A DNA stretch of 6,280 nucleotides from Ardenticatenia bacterium (GCA_026984385.1 JALSSH010000612.1:1-6280); one strand, 5' to 3'. Positions 1 to 5,330 are shown, counted from the first letter of the stretch. Translations and numbers: made by a program. The notes: generated by a model not told the origin, from the letters alone.

Positions 1-770
1 CTGAGCACGTTGGGCGCGGACGGCGCGTGATAGCCCGAAAGCATGGCGTCCGAAACCAAATAGAACGTGCCGGTCGCCTGCAAGGGGTCTTGCACAGGGT
101 AGGGCGTGCCGAAATGGTAGGACGTGGTGTAGGTGAGGTAGTGGCGGTCGCCGATGCGGAAATATTCCGGCACCTCCAGACACGTGAACGTCTCCGAAAC
201 GTAGGCGGGCGGCAAAAGCGACCAGGCCAACAGATCGTCGCTTTGGGCCACCGCGACACATCCGCCGCCCACGTCGCCCGCGTCCGCCGCGCGCGCGCAG
301 ATAAAAGCGTAAAAGCGCGCTTCGGGCGCGTGGTAGACGATGTACGGGTCGCGCCAGGCCGTCTCGTAGTTGAGCGCTTGGCTCGGCTCGGTCTGATACC
401 AGGGGCCTGCGGCTTCTAGCAGCGGCGCGTCGCCCACCTTTTCCCAGTGCACCAGGTCATCGGAAACCGCCAGCCCGATCCGTTGCACGCGCTCCACCAT
501 CGCGCCGTAAAAAAGGTAGTAGCGCCCGTCGTGCTCCAACGTGACGCCGGTCATCAGCGGGCCGTTGTCCCAGGCGTCGCCGCGTCCCTGGCGCAACACC
601 GGCGGCAGCGTCTCCCAATGCAGCCAGTCGCGCGTCACCGCGTGCCCGATAGCGCTACAGCCGTTTTCGGTGCGTTCGCATTGCAGGTAAAAAAGGTGCA
701 CCGCGTCCCCCTGCTGAAAAAGCCACGTATCCCACAACCCCAAGCGGCGATCTGGCGGCCTATAGAGCAT
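1..770 (-). CDS. GH32-like five-bladed beta-propeller glycosidase, N-terminal part (runs off the left edge)
   Basis: An open frame of 256 codons starts at ATG 770 and continues through base 1. A ribosome site AAAGGA (minus strand, 778-783) lies 7 nt upstream. The protein shows repeated propeller-blade signatures (HLFYLQ about 25-30, YYLFYGA 84-90, VSDDLVHWEKV 102-112, AQSDDLLAWSLLP 175-187). It also has a plausible GH32/clan GH-J triad: Asp14 in LWDTWLF at the nucleophile position, Asp141 in the RDP motif (WRDPYIV), and Glu199 in CLEVPEYF, which stands where GH32 enzymes have the ECP acid/base. The classical WMNDPNG motif is absent, so the member is divergent; GH43 is the alternative. There is no signal peptide at the start, so it probably acts in the cytoplasm on imported oligosaccharides. 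Fructan or sucrose as substrate is only a family-level guess. It follows lacI by 55 nt, and a LacI-type operator lies in the gap. Confidence 0.78.
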   Translation of the reverse strand, partial: MLYRPPDRRLGLWDTWLFQQGDAVHLFYLQCERTENGCSAIGHAVTRDWLHWETLPPVLRQGRGDAWDNGPLMTGVTLEHDGRYYLFYGAMVERVQRIGLAVSDDLVHWEKVGDAPLLEAAGPWYQTEPSQALNYETAWRDPYIVYHAPEARFYAFICARAADAGDVGGGCVAVAQSDDLLAWSLLPPAYVSETFTCLEVPEYFRIGDRHYLTYTTSYHFGTPYPVQDPLQATGTFYLVSDAMLSGYHAPSAPNVL

Positions 771-789
771 CCCGTCGTCCTTTGTCCGG

Positions 790-813
790 CCTTATGGAAA
801 CGTTTCCATAAGG
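790..813. promoter_or_regulatory. LacI-type operator upstream of the glycosidase gene (24-bp perfect palindrome)
   Basis: The core TGGAAACGTTTCCA (795-808) is centred between 801 and 802. The perfect symmetry extends outward to 24 bp (790-813), ending in CCTTA/TAAGG arms. A centre CpG flanked by inverted half-sites is typical of LacI/GalR-family operators. It lies between the lacI stop (826) and the glycosidase start (770). The identical 14-bp core also precedes lacI. No convincing separate promoter was found next to it, so it may act on an unrecognised promoter or as a roadblock to transcription coming from lacI. Confidence 0.85.
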
Positions 814-825
814 AGCGAAAAAAAG

Positions 826-1815
826 CTATACCGTCGCGCGCTCCACAATTTTTAAGGGGAGCTGAACCGGCGTGCGCTCGATCTCCCCGCTGCGCAACCA
901 GTCCAGCATCCGTTGGGCGGCGATGCGCCCACTTTCGACAAGGTGTTGGCTGACGGTGGTCAAGTTGACATAGCCCGCCGCTGCGATGTCGTCAAAGCCG
1001 ATCACGGCCACGTCCTCCGGTACGCGCATTCCCATCTCTCGCACCGCCTGGAGCACACCAAATGCCAGCGTATCCATCGCGGCGAAGATCGCGCTCGGGC
1101 GGTTGGGTTGCTGCAAAATGCGCCAAGCGGCTTGTCGCGCCGCTTCTTGGCTGTGCTCACCTTGCCAACACCACGTTTCGCGGAACTCCAAGCCCGCCTC
1201 GGTCAAAGCGTTGCGAAAGCCCTCCAAACGGCGCTCCGTGCTGGTGAAGCGAAAGACGCTATCGGTGCGGTCACCGACGAAGCCCAGCGCCCGATGCCCG
1301 TGTTCGATGAGATAGCGCGTCGCCAGCGCACCACCGGCCACGTCGTCAATCACCACGCTGGGGTAATGCCAAGCGGGGGAGTTATCCACCGTCACAATGG
1401 GAAAGTCCGGCTTGAGCGTGCGCAAGTCGCGTTCGGAAAAGGGAAGCGAGAGCACAATCAGCCCGTCCACGCGGTTTTCGCCGATCAAAATGCGCAGCCG
1501 CCGCTGGAGTTGCTCGGTGGAGCGGATGCTATAGAGCACCAAATCGTACTCGGACTCGTCGAGCACATCCTGGATGCCGGTTAAGCGTTCCACAAAGGAA
1601 GGAAACGTGAAGAAAGGCGAGACCACCCCGATAGTGAAGGTCTTGCCGCTGGAAAGGCGGCGCGCGGCTTGGTTGGGGCTATAGTTGAGGTCGGCGATAG
1701 CGTCCAAGACGCGCTGGCGGGTGCTTTCGCGCACCTGCGAGCTGCCGTTGAGCACGCGCGAAACGGTGGCGATGCCCACCCCTGCGCGTTTTGCCACATC
1801 CCGAATCGTCGGCAT
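826..1815 (-). CDS. LacI/GalR-family transcriptional repressor
   Basis: A 329-aa repressor of standard family length. The N-terminal helix-turn-helix occupies residues 2-23 (TIRDVAKRAGVGIATVSRVLN, recognition helix about 15-23). The hinge helix is at 46-57 (SPNQAARRLSSG), with Leu54 at the minor-groove intercalating position. From about residue 60 to the end lies a periplasmic-binding-like effector domain (TIGVVSPFF, DGLIVLS, VTVDNSP, ALGFVGDRTDS, AIFAAMD, VIGFDDI). ATG 1815 is chosen because MPTIRDVAKRAGV is the canonical family start, with GAGG 5 nt upstream. An in-frame TTG at 1863 would start inside the operator and add 16 residues unlike the family. Matching operators stand before this gene and before the downstream glycosidase gene, so it probably represses itself and that gene until a sugar ligand binds. 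The ligand cannot be read from the sequence. Confidence 0.95.
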   Translation of the reverse strand: MPTIRDVAKRAGVGIATVSRVLNGSSQVRESTRQRVLDAIADLNYSPNQAARRLSSGKTFTIGVVSPFFTFPSFVERLTGIQDVLDESEYDLVLYSIRSTEQLQRRLRILIGENRVDGLIVLSLPFSERDLRTLKPDFPIVTVDNSPAWHYPSVVIDDVAGGALATRYLIEHGHRALGFVGDRTDSVFRFTSTERRLEGFRNALTEAGLEFRETWCWQGEHSQEAARQAAWRILQQPNRPSAIFAAMDTLAFGVLQAVREMGMRVPEDVAVIGFDDIAAAGYVNLTTVSQHLVESGRIAAQRMLDWLRSGEIERTPVQLPLKIVERATV

Positions 1816-1848
1816 CCGAACCTCGCTAGTTTCCGTGCGTTCCCAAGA

Positions 1849-1862
1849 TGGAAACGTTTCCA
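1849..1862. promoter_or_regulatory. LacI-type operator at the lacI start point (autoregulation)
   Basis: A perfect 14-bp palindrome, TGGAAACGTTTCCA, identical to the core of the site at 795-808. It begins about 12 nt after the -10 box of the predicted lacI promoter, so it covers roughly +6 to +20 of the transcript. That is a classical repressing position. The flanking symmetry stops at 14 bp, shorter than at the glycosidase site. Confidence 0.85.
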
Positions 1863-1874
1863 AGCGCCGTCTTC

Positions 1875-1904
1875 ATTATATGGGAAATTCGGTCGCGGTG
1901 TCAA
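1875..1904 (-). promoter_or_regulatory. Sigma-70 promoter of lacI
   Basis: On the minus strand a perfect -35 TTGACA (1899-1904) and a perfect -10 TATAAT (1875-1880) are separated by 18 bp. The predicted transcription start is near 1868, leaving a leader of about 50 nt before ATG 1815. A consensus promoter paired with an immediately downstream operator suggests strong transcription when not repressed. Confidence 0.85.
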
Positions 1905-1909
1905 GTCAC

Positions 1910-1942
1910 TCGCGCGGAAAATTTCGGGGCTTATCCGCGCGA
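1910..1942. repeat. Inverted repeat upstream of the lacI promoter
   Basis: TCGCGCGGA (1910-1918) and TCCGCGCGA (1934-1942) are perfect 9-bp inverted copies around a 15-nt spacer. The repeat starts 6 bp upstream of the lacI -35 box. It has no T-tract on either side, so it does not look like a terminator. It could be a protein-binding site or an RNA structure in a GH130 leader; its function is unknown. Confidence 0.45.
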
Positions 1943-1986
1943 AAACCGCCGGGCAAAACGGCGCACAGCTTTGGGACGCGCCGAGC

Positions 1987-2022
1987 CGTGTTCTCCTCAA
2001 GCGTTTGCGCGAGGAGAGCACG
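1987..2022. repeat. Strong hairpin (12-bp stem) in the GH130 upstream region
   Basis: The arms at 1987-1998 and 2011-2022 pair over 12 bp with one G-T wobble. Inside, a 2-nt AA bulge is followed by GCG/CGC and a 4-nt loop. No T-tract follows on either strand, so a canonical intrinsic terminator is unlikely. If GH130 transcription starts to its left, it would fold in the 5' leader about 190 nt before the start codon. Whether it regulates anything is not visible from the sequence. Confidence 0.5.
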
Positions 2023-2211
2023 TCGTTGAGCATGGATACGCCTCGCCCATTGAAACTCAAGGGGGAGCTACTCGTAGAAAGTGGTAAACTTTTAGGGCGC
2101 TAAACCCAAAATAACAAGCCTTCTCTTATGCGCCTGCCGGAACGGTGGAAAATGCCGCCACAAGCCTCACAGCGTGCTAACAGCTATTGTTGAGTATTCA
2201 CGGAGCACACC

Positions 2212-3093
2212 ATGAGCGATCCTCTAAAGCTGACCCGCTACACGGGTAACCCCATTTTGCTACCTTCGTCCAATGTATGGGAGACCGACAACGTCTTCAA
2301 CGCGGCCATTGTGCGCCATCAAGGGCTGGTGTATATGCTCTATCGGGCGCAGGGGCTAGACCGCATCTCGCGCATCGGCTGCGCGCTCAGCACCGACGGC
2401 CATCACTTCAATCGGCTGCACGAGCCGGTACTCGTGCCGGAAACCGAGTTCGAGGAGTTTGGCGTAGAAGACCCACGCATCACCGAACTAGACGGCGTTT
2501 TTTACATGCTCTACACGGCCTACTCATCGCACGGCACGCGCGTTGCGTTGGCGCGCAGCGAAAACCTGATCGTGTGGGAGCGGCTGGGGATCGTCTTGCC
2601 GGACGAAAATAACAAAGACGCGGTGCTCTTCCCCGAAAAGATCAACGGGCGCTACGCGATGTTTCATCGGCGAATGCCGGATATTTGGCTGGCCTATTCC
2701 GACGATTTGTTGCACTGGACGGCTCACCAGAACATCATGCAACCGCGCCCCGGGCTTTGGGATAGCCAGCGCATCGGTGCAGGCGGGCCGGTTTTTAAGA
2801 CCGAGGCGGGCTGGTTGAACTTTTATCACGGTTTCGCCGAGGAGCATATGTACTGCCTCGGTGTGGCGCTGCACGATCTGCAAAACCCCGCGCGCGTGCT
2901 CAAACGCCAAGAAGAACCGGTGCTTTGCCCGCTGGCCCCCTGGGAACAATGGGGCGATGTGCCGAACGTCGTTTTTACGTGCGGCGGGCTGGAAACCGAA
3001 GACGAGTATTGGATTTATTACGGCGGCGCCGACCACGTGATGGCGCTGGCGACGGTGAGCAAAAACGACGTGCGCACCTGGTTGGGGAACTGA
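2212..3093 (+). CDS. GH130 beta-mannoside phosphorylase / beta-mannosidase
   Basis: A 293-aa five-bladed propeller enzyme, near the usual GH130 length. GH130 members act on beta-linked mannosides, most by phosphorolysis giving mannose 1-phosphate, some by hydrolysis. Family signatures appear in order: MLYRAQGLDRISRIGCA (42-58), GVEDPRIT (84-91) with Asp87 as the expected general acid, KDAVLFPEKINGRYAMFHR (135-153), GAGGPVFKTEAGWLNFYHG (189-207), and YYGGADHVMALA (269-280). Arg45, Arg153 and Lys196 sit where characterised phosphorylases, as I recall them, bind phosphate, so a phosphorylase is favoured without proof. There is no signal peptide, so it is cytoplasmic. ATG 2212 has GGAG 6 nt upstream. 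It is divergent from lacI and is followed directly by a DUF917 remnant. A mannoside substrate sits oddly beside a GH32-like neighbour, so the two may not share a pathway. Confidence 0.92.
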   Translation: MSDPLKLTRYTGNPILLPSSNVWETDNVFNAAIVRHQGLVYMLYRAQGLDRISRIGCALSTDGHHFNRLHEPVLVPETEFEEFGVEDPRITELDGVFYMLYTAYSSHGTRVALARSENLIVWERLGIVLPDENNKDAVLFPEKINGRYAMFHRRMPDIWLAYSDDLLHWTAHQNIMQPRPGLWDSQRIGAGGPVFKTEAGWLNFYHGFAEEHMYCLGVALHDLQNPARVLKRQEEPVLCPLAPWEQWGDVPNVVFTCGGLETEDEYWIYYGGADHVMALATVSKNDVRTWLGN

Positions 3094-3094
3094 G

Positions 3095-3472
3095 CTACAC
3101 GCACGGGGCGGGCGGGTGCTCTTTCGCGGTAAGATCGTGGACGTGGAGCGACGCACCGTGCAAGGCTTCGCACGCGGCAAGATGCGCTTGGTCGGTTTCG
3201 GCAACCTGCAAGAGACGATGACGATCGTCTTCCCAAACGAGAACCTGATCGCCTGGCACAACGGCGAGATCGTCTGCACCGTGCCGGACTTGATCTGCGT
3301 GCTTAACTTGGAGCACGGCGAGCCGGTGCAAACCGAAATGGTGCGCTACGGGCTGCGGGTCGCCGTGTTGGGGCTACCCGCTCCTGCACAGCTCACCACG
3401 CCGCGCGCCTTAGCAGTGGTGGGGCCTGGGGCGTTTGGTTACGCGGATATACTTTTCCAGCCCCTGCGCTGA
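3095..3472 (+). pseudogene. DUF917 (S-methyl thiohydantoin desulfurase family) C-terminal remnant
   Basis: From about 3095 the frame reads into VLFRGKIVDVERR, then FARGKMRLVGFGNLQETMTIVFPNENLIAW, VPDLICVLNLEHGEPV, RYGLRVAVLGLPAP and a VGPGAFGY end. I recognise this as the C-terminal domain of DUF917 proteins, which are normally about 350-370 aa and are often found with hydantoinase/oxoprolinase genes. Only about 120 residues remain; the larger N-terminal catalytic domain is missing, and the preceding bases belong to the GH130 gene. The natural C-terminus is intact, with TGA at 3470-3472. A GTG at 3116 could start a 118-aa product, but it has no good ribosome site and would need coupling to GH130. 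The simplest reading is a deletion that joined this tail to GH130. A functional small protein is possible, since the frame has no internal stop. Confidence 0.75.
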
Positions 3473-3556
3473 GCTTTGCCCGACCGCCCACGCTCAAGCT
3501 CAACGCGGGCGTAACCGGTGCTGTGTGCGGCCTTTTGGAGCACCTGGCGGGGAAGC

Positions 3557-3591
3557 TGTAGGGGCGCGTTGACGTCGAGCGCACCCCTACA
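3557..3591. repeat. Palindromic intergenic repeat (REP-like) between converging genes
   Basis: TGTAGGGG (3557-3564) and CCCCTACA (3584-3591) form a perfect 8-bp outer stem. After one C-A mismatch the stem continues for about 5 bp, including one wobble, to a short loop near GACGTCG. It lies between the end of the DUF917 remnant and the end of the exporter gene, where a bidirectional terminator could sit, but neither side has a T-tract. Palindromes beginning TGTAGGGGCG are, from memory, a dispersed intergenic family in many environmental genomes; membership is an inference. Confidence 0.5.
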
Positions 3592-3599
3592 CAAGCCCG

Positions 3600-4349
3600 C
3601 TAGAGCGCGTCCTTTAAGATCAGCGCGGAAACGAAAAGCAACACCACGCCGAAAACCCACTTCAGCCGACGCGGGTTGAGCCGCGTAGACATGAAATGCG
3701 AGCCGAGCTGGCTTCCGGCCAGCACGCTCAGCACACAAGCGCCCCATAGCGTCCAGTTCGGTGAGGCCGCCGTCGCCAGATGAGAAAGAAAGCTGGAAAC
3801 GCCCGCCCCCGTCACCACCAACGAGGAGGTCGCGGCGGCGTTTTGTGGCTCTAAGCCGGCAATGTAGAGCAGCGGCACGACAAAGCTCCCGCCTCCGCGC
3901 CCGATCAATCCCGCGATCAGCCCCAACACACTCCCCGCCACCAAGCCCAGCGTCACGCGCTCGCGCGGTGAAAGCGCGCCGCGTTTGGGCTTCCAGCCGG
4001 AAAGCATCAGCACGGCGGCGGAGGCGGTGAAAAGCGCGAAGAACGCCAACAGCGGCTTGACGGGTAGCTCCACGTTGAGCCAAGTTCCCAACGGCGCAAA
4101 AGCGATCATCGTCAGGCCGAAGGGCACAGCCACGTGCCAATGGATCAGCTTATGCCGCGCGTAGGTGACCGCCGCAGAGCCGCTATTGGTCACGTTGAGC
4201 AAAATCCCCAGCGGGATCGCCTCGGTTTTGAAGTCCAACCCCGCCCAATAAAGGATCGGGATATAAAGCTGCCCGCCGCCCATGCCCAACATGGAAAAGA
4301 CGAACGCCACTCCGAAAAAGATCGGCGGCACGATGTAAAACTCGGACAT
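3600..4349 (-). CDS. TauE/SafE-family membrane exporter (sulfite/organosulfonate type)
   Basis: A 249-aa hydrophobic protein of usual TauE/SafE length. The family's internal duplication is clear: GMGGGQLYIPIL at 22-33 and GRGGGSFVVPLL at 150-161, each after a membrane helix. A loop around 118-131 (GWKPKRGALSPRER) separates the two halves, and about seven to eight membrane segments are apparent by eye (for example 6-21, 73-91, 98-117, 132-149, and one near the C-terminus). Members carry sulfite, sulfoacetate or related sulfur anions out of the cell. ATG 4349 has GGAG 7 nt upstream and lies 3 nt after the rhodanese stop, so the two are co-transcribed and probably translationally coupled. Linkage to rhodanese and an ArsR repressor supports a role in removing products of sulfane sulfur metabolism. 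The exact substrate is inferred. Confidence 0.93.
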   Translation of the reverse strand: MSEFYIVPPIFFGVAFVFSMLGMGGGQLYIPILYWAGLDFKTEAIPLGILLNVTNSGSAAVTYARHKLIHWHVAVPFGLTMIAFAPLGTWLNVELPVKPLLAFFALFTASAAVLMLSGWKPKRGALSPRERVTLGLVAGSVLGLIAGLIGRGGGSFVVPLLYIAGLEPQNAAATSSLVVTGAGVSSFLSHLATAASPNWTLWGACVLSVLAGSQLGSHFMSTRLNPRRLKWVFGVVLLFVSALILKDAL

Positions 4350-4352
4350 CGC

Positions 4353-4742
4353 TCAGCTCCGAGCCAGCTTACGCACCGCCCCGGGCTTGAGCGCGTTGAC
4401 CAGCTCCGCCGCGCTTGCGTCCAAAATGCGCACGTTTTCCAGCCCCCGGCTGTGCAAATAGGCGTAGGCGACAGAAGCGCGCACCTTGCCCGGGCAAAAC
4501 GCCGCGATCAAGCGGTCGCGCGGCAACTCTTGCCAGCGGCTGGGCAGTTCGTGTAGCGGGATGGCACGCGCAAAGGGCAGCGCCCAATAGCGGCGCTCTT
4601 CCGGTGTGCGCACATCCAGCACCACCACCTCATCGCGTTTGAGCCGCTCGGCCATTTGCTCCAACGTGAGTTTGTGCTCTCCTTTACCCCAAAAGTCCAA
4701 ATCCAGCGCCGAAAGCCAAGCGTCGAAAGCGTTTTCAGACAC
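4353..4742 (-). CDS. Single-domain rhodanese (sulfurtransferase)
   Basis: A 129-aa protein starting at GTG 4742, chosen because AGGAGG (minus strand, 4750-4755) lies 7 nt upstream and the upstream in-frame extension overlaps arsR and is unlike the family. An N-terminal segment of about 30 residues (FDAWLSALDLDFWGKGEHKLTLEQM) precedes the rhodanese domain: VVVLDVRTPEER (39-50), AIPLHELPSRW (60-70), and the active-site loop CPGKVR (83-88) with catalytic Cys83 and Arg88, followed by ASVAYAYLHSRGLENVRIL. The six-residue loop is the length typical of sulfur-handling rhodaneses; Cdc25-type phosphatases have a longer loop. Rhodaneses move sulfane sulfur through a cysteine persulfide. It sits between an ArsR repressor and TauE/SafE on one strand, pointing to reactive sulfur detoxification in the cytoplasm. 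Confidence 0.92.
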   Translation of the reverse strand: MSENAFDAWLSALDLDFWGKGEHKLTLEQMAERLKRDEVVVLDVRTPEERRYWALPFARAIPLHELPSRWQELPRDRLIAAFCPGKVRASVAYAYLHSRGLENVRILDASAAELVNALKPGAVRKLARS

Positions 4743-4755
4743 GGCAAACCCTCCT

Positions 4756-4784
4756 ATGGGGAATACACACAAAAAGCGCCCCAT
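4756..4784. repeat. Short inverted repeat before the rhodanese ribosome site
   Basis: ATGGGG (4756-4761) and CCCCAT (4779-4784) are perfect 6-bp inverted copies around a 17-nt spacer. In the minus-strand transcript the stem ends directly against the AGGAGG ribosome site of the rhodanese gene. It might tune translation in the arsR-rhodanese gap, but six pairs and a long loop make this weak. Confidence 0.25.
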
Positions 4785-4812
4785 GCGTCCGAAACATGCG
4801 GCGCGCGGTTCT

Positions 4813-5148
4813 TCAGCGAGCGGCCTTGCGCAAATGAGCACAACGTGGACAGGGGCAACCTTCCAGCGGCTCGGGGGCTTCAGCGGGCACAGGGCCGAGC
4901 ATCGCGCCCAACAACGGCTCAACGTGCCCGTCGGCGAGCCGATAGAACACGCGCAACCCTTCCTTGCGCGTCGCCACCAAGCCCGCTTCTCGCAAGACCA
5001 TCAGTTGTTGGGAAATATACGCTTGCCGTTTGCCCATCACGACAACAATATGGCAAACGCAAACCTCCCCTCGGCGCAACAAGTCCAAAATTTGCAAGCG
5101 CGCAGGGTGACCCAGCGCCCGACATCGCGCCGCCCATTCCTCATACAT
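4813..5148 (-). CDS. ArsR/SmtB-family repressor, possible persulfide or metalloid sensor
   Basis: A 111-aa winged-helix repressor of typical family length. It has the ArsR start RCRALGHPARLQILDLLRRGEVCVCHI (8-34), a recognition helix at about 42-55 (QAYISQQLMVLREA), and the wing TRKEGLRVFYRL (60-71). Cysteines are at 9, 30, 32, 98, 100 and 103. C30-V-C32 falls where arsenite-sensing ArsR proteins carry their CVC motif; the tail CPCPRC (98-103) could supply partners for disulfide/polysulfide formation or for a metal site. ATG 5148 gives the expected N-terminus and has a modest purine-rich ribosome site. It heads an operon with rhodanese and TauE/SafE, which favours reactive sulfur sensing like BigR/SqrR. 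Arsenic sensing is the alternative, though no arsenic genes are visible here. A palindrome at its promoter is the likely self-operator. Confidence 0.92.
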   Translation of the reverse strand: MYEEWAARCRALGHPARLQILDLLRRGEVCVCHIVVVMGKRQAYISQQLMVLREAGLVATRKEGLRVFYRLADGHVEPLLGAMLGPVPAEAPEPLEGCPCPRCAHLRKAAR

Positions 5149-5171
5149 GGCCTACTCGCCTTCGCCAATAC

Positions 5172-5187
5172 ATTCATAAACACGAAT
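5172..5187. promoter_or_regulatory. Probable ArsR-family operator (ATTC-N8-GAAT)
   Basis: ATTCATAAACACGAAT is an AT-rich interrupted palindrome in an otherwise GC-rich region. Its ATTC-N8-GAAT form matches the box I recall for the sulfide/persulfide repressor SqrR. It lies 24 nt upstream of the arsR start codon and overlaps the predicted transcription start, where a repressor would block initiation. Confidence 0.65.
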
Positions 5188-5189
5188 AT

Positions 5190-5218
5190 ATAATAGTGCT
5201 TTTGCGCCCTTTGCGCAA
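5190..5218 (-). promoter_or_regulatory. Promoter of the arsR-rhodanese-exporter operon
   Basis: On the minus strand -35 TTGCGC (5213-5218, 3 of 6 consensus) and -10 TATTAT (5190-5195, 5 of 6) are 17 bp apart. The start point would be near 5183, inside the ATTC-N8-GAAT box. The -35 forms part of an 8-bp palindrome TTGCGCAA (5211-5218). The weak -35 and good -10 suit a regulated promoter. Confidence 0.6.
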
Positions 5219-5294
5219 GGGTTTACAAGGGGCGTTCTCGATCTGGGGCGCGTTTTTAAGGGGCGCGCTCGGCGGCGGAGGCAAGGCGTGGGTA

Positions 5295-5303
5295 TGCTAT
5301 AAT
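5295..5303 (+). promoter_or_regulatory. Extended -10 promoter of the toxin-antitoxin genes
   Basis: TGCTATAAT combines a perfect -10 (5298-5303) with the TG of an extended -10. The -35 position (about 5275-5280, GCGGAG) is poor, which an extended -10 can compensate. The start point would be near 5310, with a leader of about 20 nt containing GGAGG (5319-5323), 7 nt before ATG 5331. It is divergent from the arsR promoter. Confidence 0.7.
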
Positions 5304-5330
5304 CGGCGTAGACCACGTGGAGGTGCAGCC

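Larger units (their letters stand above)
1864..2211. other. 348-bp divergent intergenic region between lacI and the GH130 gene
   Basis: No credible gene was found here; the open frames lack family resemblance and overlap lacI. The left end holds the lacI promoter. The middle holds two inverted repeats (1910-1942 and 1987-2022). Shorter palindromic pieces follow: AAAGT/ACTTT at 2078-2092 and TTTAG/CTAAA at 2091-2104. No clear plus-strand promoter for the GH130 gene could be assigned; TTGAAA at 2050-2055 with TAGAAA at 2075-2080 (spacer 19) is only a weak candidate. No copy of the LacI palindrome lies on the GH130 side. The GH130 ribosome site GGAG is at 2202-2205, 6 nt before its ATG. Confidence 0.6.

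Noticed and set aside
820..858. T-run after the lacI stop as an intrinsic terminator
   Set aside because: The minus-strand TTTTTTT follows the stop but no stable stem precedes it; the GGAGCG/CGCTCC arms place the T-run in the loop instead.
27..953. Plus-strand open frames over the glycosidase and the lacI end
   Set aside because: They are antisense to the glycosidase and lacI, and their Arg/His/Ala-rich translations match no family.
1816..1863. Longer LacI reading from TTG 1863
   Set aside because: The start codon would lie inside the operator, downstream of no ribosome site, and the extra 16 residues do not resemble LacI N-termini; ATG 1815 gives the canonical start.
2144..2160. TGGAAA half-site near GH130 as a third LacI operator
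   Set aside because: The second half is absent (TGGAAAATGCC), so the palindrome needed for a dimer is missing.
3451..3561. Open plus-strand frame ending TGAVCGLLEHLAGKL that overlaps and follows the DUF917 stop
   Set aside because: It is protein-like but out of frame with the DUF917 remnant, which already has its natural end at 3472; I recognise no family and GC-rich DNA gives such frames by chance.
4743..4922. N-terminal extension of the rhodanese to 4922
   Set aside because: It overlaps the arsR coding region and has no family resemblance; GTG 4742 has an AGGAGG site at ideal spacing.
4656..5330. 313-residue plus-strand frame that runs into the antitoxin gene
   Set aside because: Most of it lies antisense to the well-supported arsR and rhodanese genes, and the antitoxin has its own ribosome site and promoter at 5295-5331.
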